Shown: positions 21,097-32,216, counted from the stretch's first letter. The stretch: 64,000 nucleotides of DNA from Tridacna crocea (GCA_943736015.1 OX031065.1:32626427-32690426); one strand, 5' to 3'. Translations and numbers: made by a program. The notes: a model not told the origin generated them from the sequence alone.

Positions 21097-21319
21097 CTAT
21101 AACCAGAAGACAAAATTTTTATAACTGGTCATAATCGAAAGATGTTGCAGACAACATAATAAATCTTCAAATTAGTAAAATTTGTATCAAAAAGGGTAGA
21201 AATTATTGTGTAAAACAAAGAAAATGCAGGATACTATTATTTTCTTCTTTTCCCACAATGTTTTTCATAGCTTTTTTTCTTTAGTGACCTTAAATGCAGG
21301 AATGAATGATAATTGTTAA
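21093..21319 (+). mobile_element. Degraded TTAA MITE sharing the preceding TTAA
   Basis: It begins TTAACTATAACCAGAAGACA, retains GAAAATGCAGGATACTATTATTTTC-type core traces and TTTTCCCACAATGTTTTTC, and ends GATAATTGTTAA. Confidence 0.75.
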
Positions 21320-21443
21320 AAACTTCTCTTCACCGTAACAGAAAAATCAGGCCTGAGTTAATTAGGTAAAATTTGGTAAAGAGTAGAGAAATATATTCTA
21401 TTGCAGAAAAAGTGAGTCAGACACATGTACATGGATTGGTACT

Positions 21444-21672
21444 TTCACTCATTACCAAACGACAAAATGTTAGGTTTGTCCAAATCTAAAGTATTTGCAC
21501 ATGACAAAATAAATGTGACTGAAAATTTCAAATTTGTTTTGTGAAGGGCAGAAAACATTGTGGGAAAAAGAGAAAATGCTGGTAACCAGCATTTTCTCCT
21601 CTTTCCATAATGGTTTCTAAAGGCTTCTTTCTCAGTGGCGTCAAAAGTAGGGATTGTGTGGTAACGGGTTAA
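21444..21672 (+). mobile_element. TTAA MITE
   Basis: It runs from TTTCACTCATTACCAAACGA to GGTAACGGGTTAA, with an intact core GCTGGTAACCAGC. Confidence 0.9.
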
Positions 21673-21850
21673 GCAAATAACTAAGGTACAACAAAATTTA
21701 CAAAGATAAAAAGAAAATATGATAGATCTTAATTACCTGAACTCAGTTCCATCCCTCTTGACATGGTGGGTCATATGGGTCACATTATTTATCATAACAA
21801 AATTCACATTTCACAATTAAGTATCCACTGTGTCCTTTCTATATTTCTCC

Positions 21851-22160
21851 TCATTGTTTTCGAAAGAACATCGAATTTAACCTACGTCGGCCAACCTTCA
21901 AACTATAACCTGTCGAGGCAACTTCAACATGATCACAAGCCTCAGGCAAACGATCCACAAGCATAGTTATGCCAGTCAAAACTGATCTCGGGGTAAGACT
22001 GGGCAGCCTTTCTTTCTGTTTTGCATGAATCGGCCTTAATTGTAGAGTCGCGAAATTGCATGACAAACTTCTGCACCGGAAGTCTCAATCTCCGAGCAGA
22101 GTTGTCGTTCGTTACTCTCACCGTGCGAGAGAGTGCGGAAGTCTTAGAAAAAAAATTGTT
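21851..22160 (-). promoter_or_regulatory. Possible promoter and 5' exon, minus strand
   Basis: On the minus strand, two GACTTCCG ETS-like motifs (22077-22085 and about 22136-22143) and a pyrimidine-rich CTCTCTCGCACGG lie just upstream of an ATG at 22061. That ATG opens a 39-codon frame starting MQFRDSTIKADSCKTERKAA. Another frame from a TTG start is open to 21851. The region is free of recognised repeats. No clear donor is seen, so this is only a candidate. Confidence 0.2.
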
Positions 22161-22529
22161 TTTTTTTTATTTTAGATCTATCGGTTACATTAATTGACAA
22201 AACACCTATAAAATATTTATATTCTTCATAAAGTATCATTGTATATTAAAACGAAATAATGCTAAAGATGATTTAATCATGCCGTGTCCGGCGGTAAATG
22301 ACGTGAATGCCCGACCATCCTGTGCAGCTTACCGAGGCAATTCGATTGTTACAAGTACGTATATACCGACATTAGCCGATGTTTCAGAATGCAATAACAG
22401 TTGGCCAACCTTCACTGTCTCTTAGAATGCATTTTTAAGCATAAAATCAATCACTATCAACACTTCTTTATTCAGTAAAATTAGTTTAAGCCGTCTTCTT
22501 TAGAAGCAGTAGCTTATTTGGTGGACTAC
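22161..22529. other. Unassigned, relatively CpG-bearing sequence
   Basis: No element recognised. CpG dinucleotides are more frequent here (GCCGTGTCCGGCGG, ACGTACGTATATACCG-like) than in the neighbouring AT-rich DNA, which would suit a promoter or CpG-rich decayed element. Confidence 0.3.
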
Positions 22530-24190
22530 TTTTTATGGAGTTAACTGAAATTTTATGGCGGTTATTAGGTATGTTCATAACCGAATCATAGGCAATGAGT
22601 TTGGTTTTTAGACTTATTTATTTTTCGAATTTTGTTTCGAATTTTGGATTTTTTTTTTCGAATTTTGGAATTTTCGTTGACTCTGTGGCGACAACCGCCA
22701 CAAAAATCTTCTCCTCTGAAACAGCCCATCAGATTTCAATGAAACTTCACAGAAATGATCCTTAGGTGATGCACTTTCAGAATACTGCAAAAATTTGAAT
22801 TCCATGAAGAACTCTGGTTGCCATGGCAACAGAAAGAAAAAGCTTTAAAAATCTTGCCCCTAACCGTAATGGCTAGAGCATTCATATTTGGCATGTAGCA
22901 TCATCTAGTGGCCTTCTACCAAAATATTTCAAATTATGGCCCTAGTGTTCAAAATGGCCCTATTTTATGGGTAATTGGATTTACTTAGAGATAAAGAAGA
23001 AAATTTTTAAAAATCTTCTTGTCCCAAACCGTAAGGATTAGAACTTTCATATTTGGCATGTAGCATCATCTAATGGCCCTCTACAGAAGTAATTCAAATT
23101 CTGGTCCTAGTGTTGAAAATGGCCCCATGTTGTGGGTTTTCGGATTTCACATAGAGATAAAGAAAGAAGTTTTTGAAAAATCTTCTTGTCCCAAAGCGTA
23201 AGAGCTAGAGCTTTCATATTTGGCATATAGCATCATCTAGTGGCCCTCTACCAAAGTACTTCAAGTTATGGCCCTAGTGTTGAAAATGGCCCTATTTTGT
23301 GGGTTATTGGATTTTACATAGAAATAAAGAAGGAAATCTTTAAAAATCTTCTTGTCCCAAACTGAAAGGGCTAGAGCTCTCATATTTGGCATTTAGAATT
23401 ATCTGGTGGCCCTCTACCAAAATACTTTAAATTATGGCCCTGATGTGAAAATTAGCCCTATATTGTTGGTCTCAGATTTCACATAGAGATTTTGCCCTTG
23501 AATGAGAAAAAATGCTTTATTTGACTTTGATTACTTTGTAGCATCTACAAACATCAACCAATCAGCACCAAACTTGGTCAGAATACATAGAATATATAAG
23601 ATCTTGGATGAATTTTGTAATGGGTATAATTCGACGAAAAGGACTGGAGTTATTTGCCCTTGAATTATAAAAACTACTATATTTGACATTGTTTACACTC
23701 TTGCATCTATAAATATCAACCAATCAGCACCAGACTTGGTCAAAATGTATATGGCTATAAGATCTCAGATTAGTTTGTTTATGGATCTAATCATACCAGA
23801 ATGACAAGAGTTATTTGCCCTTGAATGAGAAAGTTCTATAGAATAGTTCCTTGTCCCAAGCATAACTTTGTCATCTCCAGTCCGATTGACTGAAAACTTA
23901 GCATTTTGTGTTTGTTGCAATAATAGTGCAGTGTGAAAGAATCTTAACTCTACTTCCTACTGTCTGTGAGTTATTTCTGTTTGACCATCATTTTTACAAT
24001 ATTTTCTGCCTGTCTGGAATATATCTTTGTCATCTCTAGCTGAACATCTTCAAATTTTATATGCATGATTTAAGAATTACGAAATGAAGAGCACAATAAC
24101 CAGAAGTCTTCCTATAATGAATTTTGAGTTATTCGTCCTTTGACCTTCATTTTTACAGCATTTCTTGCTTGTACGGAGCAAAACTTTGTC
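22530..24190. repeat. Composite minisatellite region with roughly 150-165-bp units
   Basis: Three successive unit types can be seen. The first, at about 22840-23490, has four to five units with CATATTTGGCATGTAGCATC, ATCTAGTGGCC, GAAAATGGCCCTATTTT and CATAGAGATAAAGAA. The second, about 23500-23830, has units with TTTGCCCTTGAATGAGAAA and CATCAACCAATCAGCACCA. The third, about 23850-24190, has units with AACTTTGTCATCTCCAG and CATTTTTACAGCATTTC. The left edge contains GACTCTGTGGCGACAACCGC, which recurs inverted at the very end of the window. The style matches the cargo of the Helentron-like elements. Confidence 0.7.
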
Positions 24191-24193
24191 ATC

Positions 24194-24413
24194 TTAACCG
24201 TTTAGGTATTTCTATGGTATCTCTAATTGACCCTAACTAACAGCAAGGATGAGGTCATTTCTCTTTGTATATGACACCTTTTGATAGCATTGAAAACATT
24301 GTGGCAAAAGGTGAATATCCTTGTCACGAGCAATTTCACCCTTTGCCACAATGTTTTCCAAAGACTCATACAAGCATTGCATAGAAATGAGTATGTATGG
24401 AGTAAAGGGTTAA
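24194..24413. mobile_element. TTAA MITE, CTCGT-core subfamily
   Basis: It runs from TTAACCGTTTAGGTATTTCT to GGAGTAAAGGGTTAA. The palindrome GTGGCAAAAGGTGAA...TTTCACCCTTTGCCAC has a disturbed centre (CCTTGTCACGAGC). It shares the outer arm GGTATCTCTAATTGACCCTA with 477-710. Confidence 0.88.
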
Positions 24414-24503
24414 GTAGGAATGACTGAAAATATAATATGCTTTTTTGTTTCAATATTTGGAAGTGCACAATCTGGTCAAAAGTCCTAAATTCCTTTTGGT
24501 TTA

Positions 24504-24731
24504 TTAACCCATTACCACACAATCCCTACTTTTGACACCCCTCAGAATGAAGCCTATAGAAAACATTGTGGGAAAAGGAGAAAATACTGGTAACCAGCAT
24601 TTTCTCCTTTTCCCACCATGTTTTCTACCCTTCACAAAACAAATTTCAAATTTCCAGACACCTTTATTTCATCGTCTGCAAATGCTTTCAATTTAGACCA
24701 GTCTAAAATATTGTCGTTTGGTAATGGGTGA
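24504..24731 (-). mobile_element. TTAA MITE
   Basis: It starts TTAACCCATTACCACACAAT and ends at an eroded GGTAATGGGTGA, with a palindrome with few mismatches at about 24559-24625. Confidence 0.88.
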
Positions 24732-24841
24732 TTGGTAAAAGCTGAGTGTTGTTTGGTTAAAGGTTACACTGGAAGACTAATTGGGAAGGTGTTCCTTTTG
24801 GCATTCTATGGGGCTCCCTCAAGAAACCTCACACTCAAATA

Positions 24842-25114
24842 GGGTTATTACCAAACCACAAAGAATTAGAGCTTCCCATCTTGACAGCATTTCCAGGCAA
24901 CAAATTGTGGCTCATAATCCAATATCTTATAAAAGAAAATACTACAAAAGGAGCCTTTGATAAAATTCAGTTTACCAGACTTTGTCCTAGGGATTGTATG
25001 GTAAAGGGTGAATTAGTAAAACCATTCTCATATAATGACATCTGTCTTCCAATGTTTTCTTAAGCCTCTTTTCCTAGAGTTGTTAAATGTTAGAATTGTT
25101 TGTTAAAGGATTAA
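24842..25114 (+). mobile_element. Two degraded TTAA MITE remnants in tandem
   Basis: The first runs from GGTTATTACCAAACCACAAA to GGGATTGTATGGTAAAGGGT (about 24842-25010) with the palindrome largely lost. The second, to 25114, keeps only CCAATGTTTTCTTAAGCCTC and the end TTGTTAAAGGATTAA. Confidence 0.55.
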
Positions 25115-25134
25115 AAAAGCCAAAGACCCCCCCA

Positions 25135-25428
25135 TATGCATTATGACTGCAACATGATTCAATTCTAAGGGACAATGGCAGAGAATCTTCATCTTCGTGG
25201 AAGTGCCCGGTAAACAACTTCTTGATGGAACATGCTAGACAAACAAAAGTTGAAGAGATGATGGAGGAAGCAGATACCATCTCCTGTTTCCTGTGCAACT
25301 GTCTCTTTTTTGCATTAACCATAGAATTTATAGGCATCATAAATAGAATGATTGTGGATGGAAATCTAGGATCATCTTGGAAAATATTGACCGAATTCTG
25401 GTGTTATCTGCTGAAATCTGTTTTATAA
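25135..25428. other. Protein-like open stretch on both strands
   Basis: The forward frame from about 25150 includes FLMEHARQTKVEEMMEEADT and SCFLCNCLFFALTIEF. The reverse frame over the same bases includes KKLFTGHFHEDEDSLPLSLR. The segment matches no repeat here. No convincing splice pair defines an exon, and I cannot choose a strand or name a family. Confidence 0.2.
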
Positions 25429-25557
25429 AATCAAAGCCTCTTTACAACTTGTGGTGCTTTTGAAAACCATATGAAGAATACATGAATCTGTAGCCTGACC
25501 TTGGATCAATACTGTCTCTGTACTTACTCATGAATGGAAGTTTTTACTTTCCACATC

Positions 25558-25648
25558 TAACCCTTATCACTTTACCAAACAATACCAGGTGAATATTAAA
25601 GCTTTCAAACAAATTTTGTGAGGAGAAAATGCTGGTAACCAGCATTTA
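25558..25648. mobile_element. TTAA MITE half, cut off by a Helentron-like insertion
   Basis: CTAACCCTTATCACTTTACC and TTTTGTGAGGAGAAAATGCTGGTAACCAGCATTT are present. The sequence then switches at the palindrome's right arm to TAGCTCACCTGAGCATGAAG, the 5' end of the next element. Confidence 0.65.
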
Positions 25649-27110
25649 TAGCTCACCTGAGCATGAAGTGCTCAAAGTGAACTTTTGTGATCTCCCAATG
25701 TCCGTCATGTATTGTGCGACCTGCATCCTGCGTCGTCTGTCGTCCCCAGTTTCTTTAAACATCTTCTCCTCTTAAACCACCATGCCAATTTTGATGAAAC
25801 TTAGCAGGGATGTTCCTTGGGTGAAGCTCTACCAAACTCTTCAAGACATTGAATTCCACCCGTAACTCTAGTTGCTATGGTAACCAAAAGGAAAAAAATA
25901 GCAAAATCTTTGAAAATCTACTCTGAAACTAGAAGGCATAGAGCTTTGATATTTTGTATATAGTATCTCCTAGTAGACCTCTACCAAGTTACTTCACATG
26001 ATGTCCCTGGGGCCAAAACTGGCCCCGCCCCTTGCATCACAAGTTTGACCATTGGAACAAAGAAGGGAAACTTTAAAATTCTTCTTCTCTGAAATTGGGG
26101 GGAGTAGAGCTTTCATATTTGGTATGTAGCATCTCCTAGTGGACCTCTACCAAGTTTAAAAAATGTGATGCCCCTGGGGTCAAAACTGGCCATGTCAAAG
26201 GGGTCACAAGTTTGAAACATAGAAACAAAAAGAGGAAAAATTTAAAATTCTTCTCCTCTGAAACTGGAAGGCGTAGAGCATTGATATTTGGTATGTAGCA
26301 TTTCCTAGTATACTTCTACCAAGTTTGTTCATATAATGCCTCTGGGGTCAAAACTGGCCTTGCCCTGGGGGTCACAATTTTGAACAATCAAACAAAAATG
26401 AAAAACTTTAAAATCCTTTTTTTCTGAAACTAGATGGTGTAGAGCTTTGATATTCGGTATGTAACATCTAAGTGGACCTCTACCAATATTGTTCATATGG
26501 AGCCCTTTTGATCAAAAGTGGCCCCTCCATAGGGATCAAAGGTTATAAAAAAGGAACAATGAAGGAAAACTTCAAAATTCTTCTTCTCTGAAACTGGAAG
26601 GAGTAGAGCTTTGATATTTGGTATGTAACATCTAGTAGTAGACCTCTACCAATTTTTTTCATACAATGCACCTAAGTTCCAGACTAGCCCCGCCCAGGAG
26701 GTCACAAGTTTGAACATGGGAACAAAAAATGAAAACTTTAAAATTCTTCTTCTCAAAAACTAGAAGGTGTAGAGCTTTGATATTGATGAAACCAGAAGGT
26801 CATAGACCTATGAGGTGTGTGAAAAACATATAAATGTATAATACAATATGGCCAACCTATTCCTATATTATGAAAGGTAATTTAGTTTTATCCTTTTTAG
26901 ACATAAATCCCCTTTGATATTTGGTATGTAGCATGTCTTAGTGGACTTTTACTAAGTTTGTTCATATGATGCCACTAGGGTCAAAACTGGCCCCGGCATA
27001 GGGGTCACAAGTTCGAAACATAGGAACAAAGAAGGAAAACTTTAAAATTCTATGGCGAGCTTTGATATTTGGTATGCAGTCTGTCCTGCTTTCAAAATGC
27101 GAAATCTATT
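25649..27110 (+). mobile_element. Helentron-like element with about eight 165-bp units, 3' end not seen
   Basis: The 5' hairpin GCTCACCTGAGCATGAAGTGCTC is followed by GTCCGTCATGTATTGTGCG and CTGCGTCGTCTGTCGTCC. The units have the order GTAGAGCTTTGATATTTGGT, CTAGTGGACCTCTACCAA, GGGGTCAAAACTGGCC, GGTCACAAGTTTGAA and AACTTTAAAATTCTTCTTCT. The array is interrupted near 26790-26920 by unrelated sequence. No 3' hairpin with CTTGTT or CTAG was found, so the copy is probably truncated. Confidence 0.75.
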
Positions 27111-27283
27111 TTTTTTTCCTCTGGAAAAGAAATGGTAATTGAAATAATTAACAGAGGAACATTCATTGATCATTACTTAATATTACTGTGTCCTTATTTT
27201 TTCAAAATTTTGGTACATTAGCAAGAGAAATAACATACATTTAGATCTATTCTATACTTTTGTTCTTTTTGCAAATACAGTCT

Positions 27284-27289
27284 AGTAGT
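27284..27289. repeat. Target-site duplication AGTAGT, left copy
   Basis: It is identical to 28829-28834 on the other side of the CAGGGTTTTA element. Confidence 0.7.
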
Positions 27290-28828
27290 CAGGGTTTTAG
27301 TCTGACAGTTCCTTTTGGGGGTCCTTGGGACTCGACTTCTATGATTATGGGAGTCCTGGCTTAAAAATTGGGAGTCCTTTGGACAAATTTGAATACCAAT
27401 ACCAATTATTTTTCCATATAATTATTTTAATTTCCAAACAAGTTAAATAAAAAAAGAAATATTTCAAGCATCTGTAGACGACCACTCCCGTCTGCTATGG
27501 AATAATATCTATATTTCATTTCATAAAACATTTTTTTTCACTCATAAATGGAAATATAGCTTCCATTTATTGCTTTATACAGAGATTTGTGTAAATTCAC
27601 TGTTTAAATTCATTATTACAGAATGATGAGAAGATAGCTTTAAGTCTCCTTGATCGGACGATGCCACGCTGCTCATTGTAGTGTCATGGATTTTCACGTT
27701 TTTTTAGTGATCAATTTTTTCTTGACAATTCAATTTTGGAGAATTATTACTACATGAGTTAACATCGGTTGTCAGTTTGAATAGCAAGTAACTTAAAAAT
27801 CTGTCACTTTACATTAGATAAGAAGAATAATACCTTTGTTACTCTGTCATACATGACTCGCAAACTTCATTATCATCCCCGTGTCCTTCGCATTTTATAC
27901 TTAGCGTGTTTGGCCCATATTTCTGCCGGATGCGCGCAAGCTAGGTGATATGAAGCTCTAGACGATAATTTCATGGGTCATATTGACATTTAGCCAGATA
28001 TTTTTCATTGTCAAAGACAGGTCATTTCAAAATTCCAAGTGTCAAAACCAGGGCTCAGGGATCAAATAAGTGTGCCGAGTTGTCAAGTTTTGTAAAGACA
28101 TCCATAGACAATTATTTCTTTCTTATTTTTCCTATCAATTTTCATGTTTGTTATCCACTAGTCTATGTTTAATCGAAGATTGTGATTAATCATAGTCACA
28201 AAACCAAGAATTCAAGTTTAGGCACCAAGCGAGTTCAAGAACCGACTACAGTCGATTCCGGGATTTCTCAATCGATTATCGGAAGCCAAAACCATCTGAC
28301 TTTTGACTTTAGTCGATCATTGGCCCACTACTAGTTTTCAGACACTATTTTCAATGCTGCGTCAGCACAAACAACCTTTAGGGGCTCGGTCTAAATCACA
28401 GATAACGAGCCGGCCACTTTCGTAGATTATGAAAGTCAAAATTAATGTTAATTTTCGGCAGACGCTATACGTTTATTTTTTATCAATATTTCTTTACTTT
28501 TGAAAAGAATTACCGTAAAAAAAACTTTTTTTGTTGAACTGTTTTAGCCTACCTATTTTTGATCAGGTTGTCGAGAATGCTGGGTTTTTACACGGTACCG
28601 CACTTACGGTCCGATAAGCTGCAGTACGTTTTGGGTACTATTATTCACGCTCGACAAATTTTATCTTTTGGTATCAGTTACTTCGTAGGGTTCTCAATTG
28701 TCAAACCTATATCCAATGACAAAAAAATAAGAATTGCGTCCCAGGGACGCAGTAGCATAAATTTTGGGAGTTCTGCTCCCCTATTTCCGCGTGCGAGACA
28801 CAGAAAATGTGCGTCCGTTAAAACCCTG
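27290..28828 (+). mobile_element. 1539-bp TIR element with 6-bp duplication (hAT-like?)
   Basis: It begins CAGGGTTTTAGTCTGACAG and ends GTTAAAACCCTG, a 10-bp perfect inverted terminus, and is flanked by AGTAGT on both sides. The left 100 bases (GGGACTCGACTTCTATGATT) and right 110 bases (CAGAAAATGTGCGTCC) match the short copy at 10211-10396. The interior holds a polypyrimidine tract, AT-rich DNA and a 95-codon frame at 28559-28846 that runs through the right TIR and is not recognised. CAGGG ends suggest a hAT-type element, although six bases is shorter than the usual 8-bp duplication. Confidence 0.78.
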
Positions 28829-29010
28829 AGTAGTTATCTGAAGTAGTCTAGTAAAAATTTCACATTGCTGGTCCACTGGTCCAGTTGAAAAAATTGTAAA
28901 TGTCAAACAAACCTGGTGGTAAAGAGTTAAGTGAAGTTGAACTGTCGACCCGGTTGAAATTTGAAATTTCGGAAGCTTTGCTCTAGCCTATCACATTTTG
29001 TTTGGAAGAG

Positions 29011-29240
29011 TTAACCCTTTACCACACATTGACGACTTTTAAGGACCGTAAGAAAGAGGCCTTTTGAAAACTTTGTGGGAAAAGGAGAAAATGCTGGTAA
29101 CCAGCATTTTCTCCTTTTCCCACAAAGTTTTCTACTCTATGTAGAAAAAAAATGCATCATTTGAGCTACTATGAAATTATCGTCTGTAGATGCTTTCGAT
29201 TTGGATAGGTCTACAATGCTACTGTGTGGTAAAGAATTAA
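29011..29240 (-). mobile_element. TTAA MITE with perfect CTTTGTG/CACAAAG palindrome
   Basis: It runs from TTAACCCTTTACCACACATT to GGTAAAGAATTAA. The palindrome reads GAAAACTTTGTGGG and CCCACAAAGTTTTC. The CATTGTG-to-CTTTGTG change is mirrored exactly in the other arm, one of the clearest compensated variants. Outer arms are diverged. Confidence 0.93.
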
Positions 29241-29416
29241 GGAACTTGATAGATTTTTTTTCACACAAAATAAGCAGTTTTTAGAACAAAATAGAAAGCA
29301 ATAATTGTTTTGTAACAACAAAATTCATGGTCTTGTCCTTACAGAGAGGAAACATTGCCTTGACAACAGCAAAATTATTTGTAACCATACACTTAACGTA
29401 CTATTACGGCAGGCTA

Positions 29417-29644
29417 TTAACTCATTACCAAACGACAATATTTCAGGCTTGTCCAAATTGAAAGCATTTGCAGAAGACAAAATAAAAGTGACTGAAAATT
29501 AGAAATTTGTTTTGTGAAGGGTAGAAAACATTGTGGGGAAAGGAGAAAATGTTGGTTACCAGCATTTCTCCTTTTCCCACAATGTTTTCTAAAGGCTTTT
29601 TTCTCGGGGTCGTCTAAAGTAGGGATTGTGTGGTAATGGGTTAA
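29417..29644 (+). mobile_element. TTAA MITE
   Basis: It runs from TTAACTCATTACCAAACGAC to GGTAATGGGTTAA. One base is lost from the right arm (AGCATTTCTCC), leaving a bulge. Confidence 0.92.
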
Positions 29645-29946
29645 ACTAGAAGTCCCATGTTTTCCTTATTCTGAAGAAGGATATTTGCAAACATTTCTTT
29701 TTTGCGGATGACGATTTTTACCCTTCAAAGGTTCATATTGGCATTGGAACAACATCTGGTTTGCTTCATGCAAAAGTTTAAATTGATCAATCTAAAATTC
29801 TATGGATTGGAAATTGCTGAAATAACCTTTGATTATGCAGTTAGTGTTGACATTTTGGGAAACACATGTAGTTGGACAGCCATAATGTTTGCTGTGGAGG
29901 GGGATTGTAGAAATATAGTACAATTTATGTGGGTATTAGTATGAAT
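29645..29946. other. Unassigned sequence
   Basis: An 80-codon forward frame (29702-29944) covers most of this gap. It has no recognisable domain or splice sites and matches no repeat. Confidence 0.3.
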
Positions 29947-30156
29947 TTAACCCATTATCAAACAATCCCTGGCTTTTATGAGTCCGAGATAGAAGTCTGT
30001 TGAAAAAAATGTGGAAAAAGGAGAAAATGCTGGTTACCAGCATTTTCTCCTTTTCCCACAATGTTTTCCACTCTCAAGTTTTAGTTTTTGAGTCACATTT
30101 AATTTGTCATTTGCAAATGCTTTCATTTTGGACCAGTCTAAACTTCTGACGTTTGG

Positions 30157-30159
30157 TAA
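30157..30159. repeat. Target-site duplication TAA, left copy
   Basis: It is repeated as TAA at 31380-31382. Comparison with an uninterrupted MITE end shows that only one TAA belongs to the host sequence, so this is a true 3-bp duplication. Confidence 0.88.
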
Positions 30160-31379
30160 AGGCCGTGTCACACAGCCATTGACGTATAAATTTCGCACGA
30201 TTTACGCATAAAAATTGAAAAATCTGGATTTATACGCGGCGATAATAGAAAACTTGGTGGTTATACGTGAAATTTTGACCGATGAATCACGCAAGAACGA
30301 CGCGGAAACTACGTATAACTTACGCATGAAACACGAATACACCGCGCAAAGAACACGCATATCCACGGAAAAGCCATTTTTCTAGATAGTGAAACACGCA
30401 TGATCACGTAAGAAATTCGTATGATTTACGCATGATTCCCGCAAAGCACGAATGAATAGCGCATGCTCCGCTTAAAGATCGCGTATGTTTTACGCATGAA
30501 TCGCGCATGTTCCGCGCGTGCTCCGCATCTGCAACTTGTGTATAAATTTGTCGCCTCCGCTGCATTTCTTCACAAACCACTGATCGTCATTTCTCATCTC
30601 CACCATCAATCTGTCGTAGATCCCAAGTTCGAATCTTCTCCCATGCCTTCTTCTCCTCCTGTGGTTCAGGATCTGCTGGAGCTGGACCAGTTGGTTGTTG
30701 TGTTGCTAAAGGAGGAAGGCAAGAACTTCTCTGTGTTGGGGATTCATGGTCTTCTCTCTTGGATGGCATACGACAGAAATGTGAACTCATGGACGGCATG
30801 ATGGAGACTGATGCAGCGGTCCGAAATCGACCGGTTTATATACCCTGTCCCCATACGCGTTTCTTGCGTGAAGCATGCGTGATTCAAGTGTAAATCTAGC
30901 GTATTTCATCTGTTTTTATAAGTGATCCATGCGTAATGTTTGTAGTTTTTTAGCGGTATACGCGACATATAAGTGGTACATCTGCGATACATGAGTGTTA
31001 TATCCGTGAAAGGTTCGTTAAACATACGCGGACAAACGTGGAATGGTCGTGAAAATTGCCCACTTTGCGTATGTATCGCGTACATACGCGTATGAATTAC
31101 GCACGAATTACGTAAGAACTACGTAAAAACTACGTAAATGACGCATAGATCGCGTAAATCTAAACAGTCGAAAAATTTTGTGCAGCTCAAAACCGTTTTC
31201 GCGTATGTCCACGTATGCTCACCCTGGACTCCACTCGCTGCGCACAGAGACGAATGAAATGCGCATGAAAAACGTATGAATTACGTATATCGCACATATA
31301 TTGCGTATCTCCGCATATGCCTCAAATTTTATACGTAGTTTATGCGTAATTTATGCGTAAGTGCTGTGTGACACGGCCT
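30160..31379 (-). mobile_element. PIF/Harbinger-like non-autonomous element, 1220 bp
   Basis: The termini AGGCCGTGTCACACAGC and GCTGTGTGACACGGCCT are a perfect 17-bp inverted repeat flanked by TAA, the TWA target typical of PIF/Harbinger. Both arms are saturated with variants of TACGCATG, ACGTATAA and CGCGTA on both strands. The core at about 30540-30860 is different in composition and, on the minus strand, carries a TATATAAA box and an ATG-initiated frame. No DDE transposase is present. Orientation is given by that internal frame. Confidence 0.88.
30587..30850 (-). other. Retained promoter and first-exon remnant inside the Harbinger-like element
   Basis: On the minus strand GGGTATATAAACCGG (TATA box, about 30832-30846) lies roughly 45 bases upstream of ATG 30799. 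That ATG opens a 70-codon frame starting MPSMSSHFCRMPSKREDHES and containing a Pro/Glu-rich stretch and KKAWEKIRTWD. The layout fits a deletion derivative that kept the autonomous parent's promoter and the start of one of its proteins (Harbingers usually encode a transposase and a Myb/SANT-type protein). I cannot assign it to either. Confidence 0.4.
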
Positions 31380-31386
31380 TAACGAG

Positions 31387-31614
31387 TTAAACCTTTACTT
31401 TGAACAATCTCATGTTTTAATAACCTTGAGGAAGAGGGGTTTTGAAAACATTGTGGGGAAAAAGAGAAATTGATGGTAAATAGCTTTTTTCCCTTTCCCA
31501 CAATGTTTCTATCCTTTCACAGACAAATCTCATCATTTGAGCTGCATTTTATTTGTCGTCTGCAACAGGTTTAATTTTGGTGACGAAAAGGTTTTTGGTT
31601 TGGTGAAGGGTTAA
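31387..31614 (-). mobile_element. Degraded TTAA MITE sharing the preceding TTAA
   Basis: It runs from TTAAACCTTTACTTTGAACA to TTTGGTGAAGGGTTAA. The core is diverged (GATGGTAAATAGC), but both AACATTGTGGGG and CCCACAATGTTT remain. Confidence 0.8.
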
Positions 31615-31682
31615 GGCTTGGGCCTAATGGCATCAAATTTATTATCTGAGGAAGGCTTGGTTTTCTGAGAGAGGAAAAAGTT

Positions 31683-31916
31683 TTAACCCATTACCACACA
31701 ATCCCTACTTTTGTCTACACTGAGAAAGAAACCTTTAGAAAACATTGTGAGGGGAAAGGAGAAAATGCTAGTAACCAGCACATTGTTTTCCTTTTTCCAC
31801 AATGTTTTCTACTCTTCACAAAACAATTTCAATTTTTTTCAGTCACTATTATTTGTCTTCTGCAAATGTTTCCGATTTGGACAAGCCTAAAATTTTATCG
31901 TTTGGTAATGGGTTAA
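31683..31916 (-). mobile_element. TTAA MITE with rearranged right palindrome arm
   Basis: It runs from TTAACCCATTACCACACAAT to GGTAATGGGTTAA. The core GCTAGTAACCAGC is followed by ACATTGTTTTCC instead of ATTTTCTCC, so the right arm has been partly replaced. Confidence 0.88.
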
Positions 31917-32216
31917 TAGTTAATGGCATTATCCATGTACCTGCTTGGGGAAATATTTTTATGCAAAATGCCCCCACTAAACCAAATATTGTGGAAGAGT
32001 CTTTAAAAAAAGTTGATTAATTTTGATCTTTCTTCTGATCTTAGCTCTACATCAGAAATTATGCATAATGCAATCACCCAAACTGAAATATTAAATTTTG
32101 CAGTTGATATACTAGACAATGGCTCAAATGACAGAATGCAGAAAACATTTTTGAAAACAGAATTGACTTGCACTTTTTCTCTTTTTCTGTATTGTTTGTG
32201 GTATGAGCAAGAATGT
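31917..32216 (+). other. Protein-like open stretch with a candidate splice acceptor
   Basis: GATCTTTCTTCTGATCTTAG (ending at 32043) is a good acceptor shape. The frame after it includes STSEIMHNAITQTEILNFAV and DILDNGSNDRMQKTFLKT, and a possible donor GTATGA follows GTTTGTG near 32200. Upstream, in another frame, lies HVPAWGNIFMQNAPTKPNIV. It is unique sequence between two elements. I do not recognise a family; exon, pseudogene and chance all remain possible. Confidence 0.22.

Larger units (their letters stand above)
29947..31390 (-). mobile_element. TTAA MITE split by a Harbinger-like insertion
   Basis: The left part, 29947-30159, runs from TTAACCCATTATCAAACAAT through the palindrome to CTGACGTTTGGTAA. 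The right part, 31380-31390, is TAACGAGTTAA. Removing 30160-31382 restores GTTTGGTAACGAGTTAA, identical to the end of the copy at 18233-18461. Confidence 0.92.
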
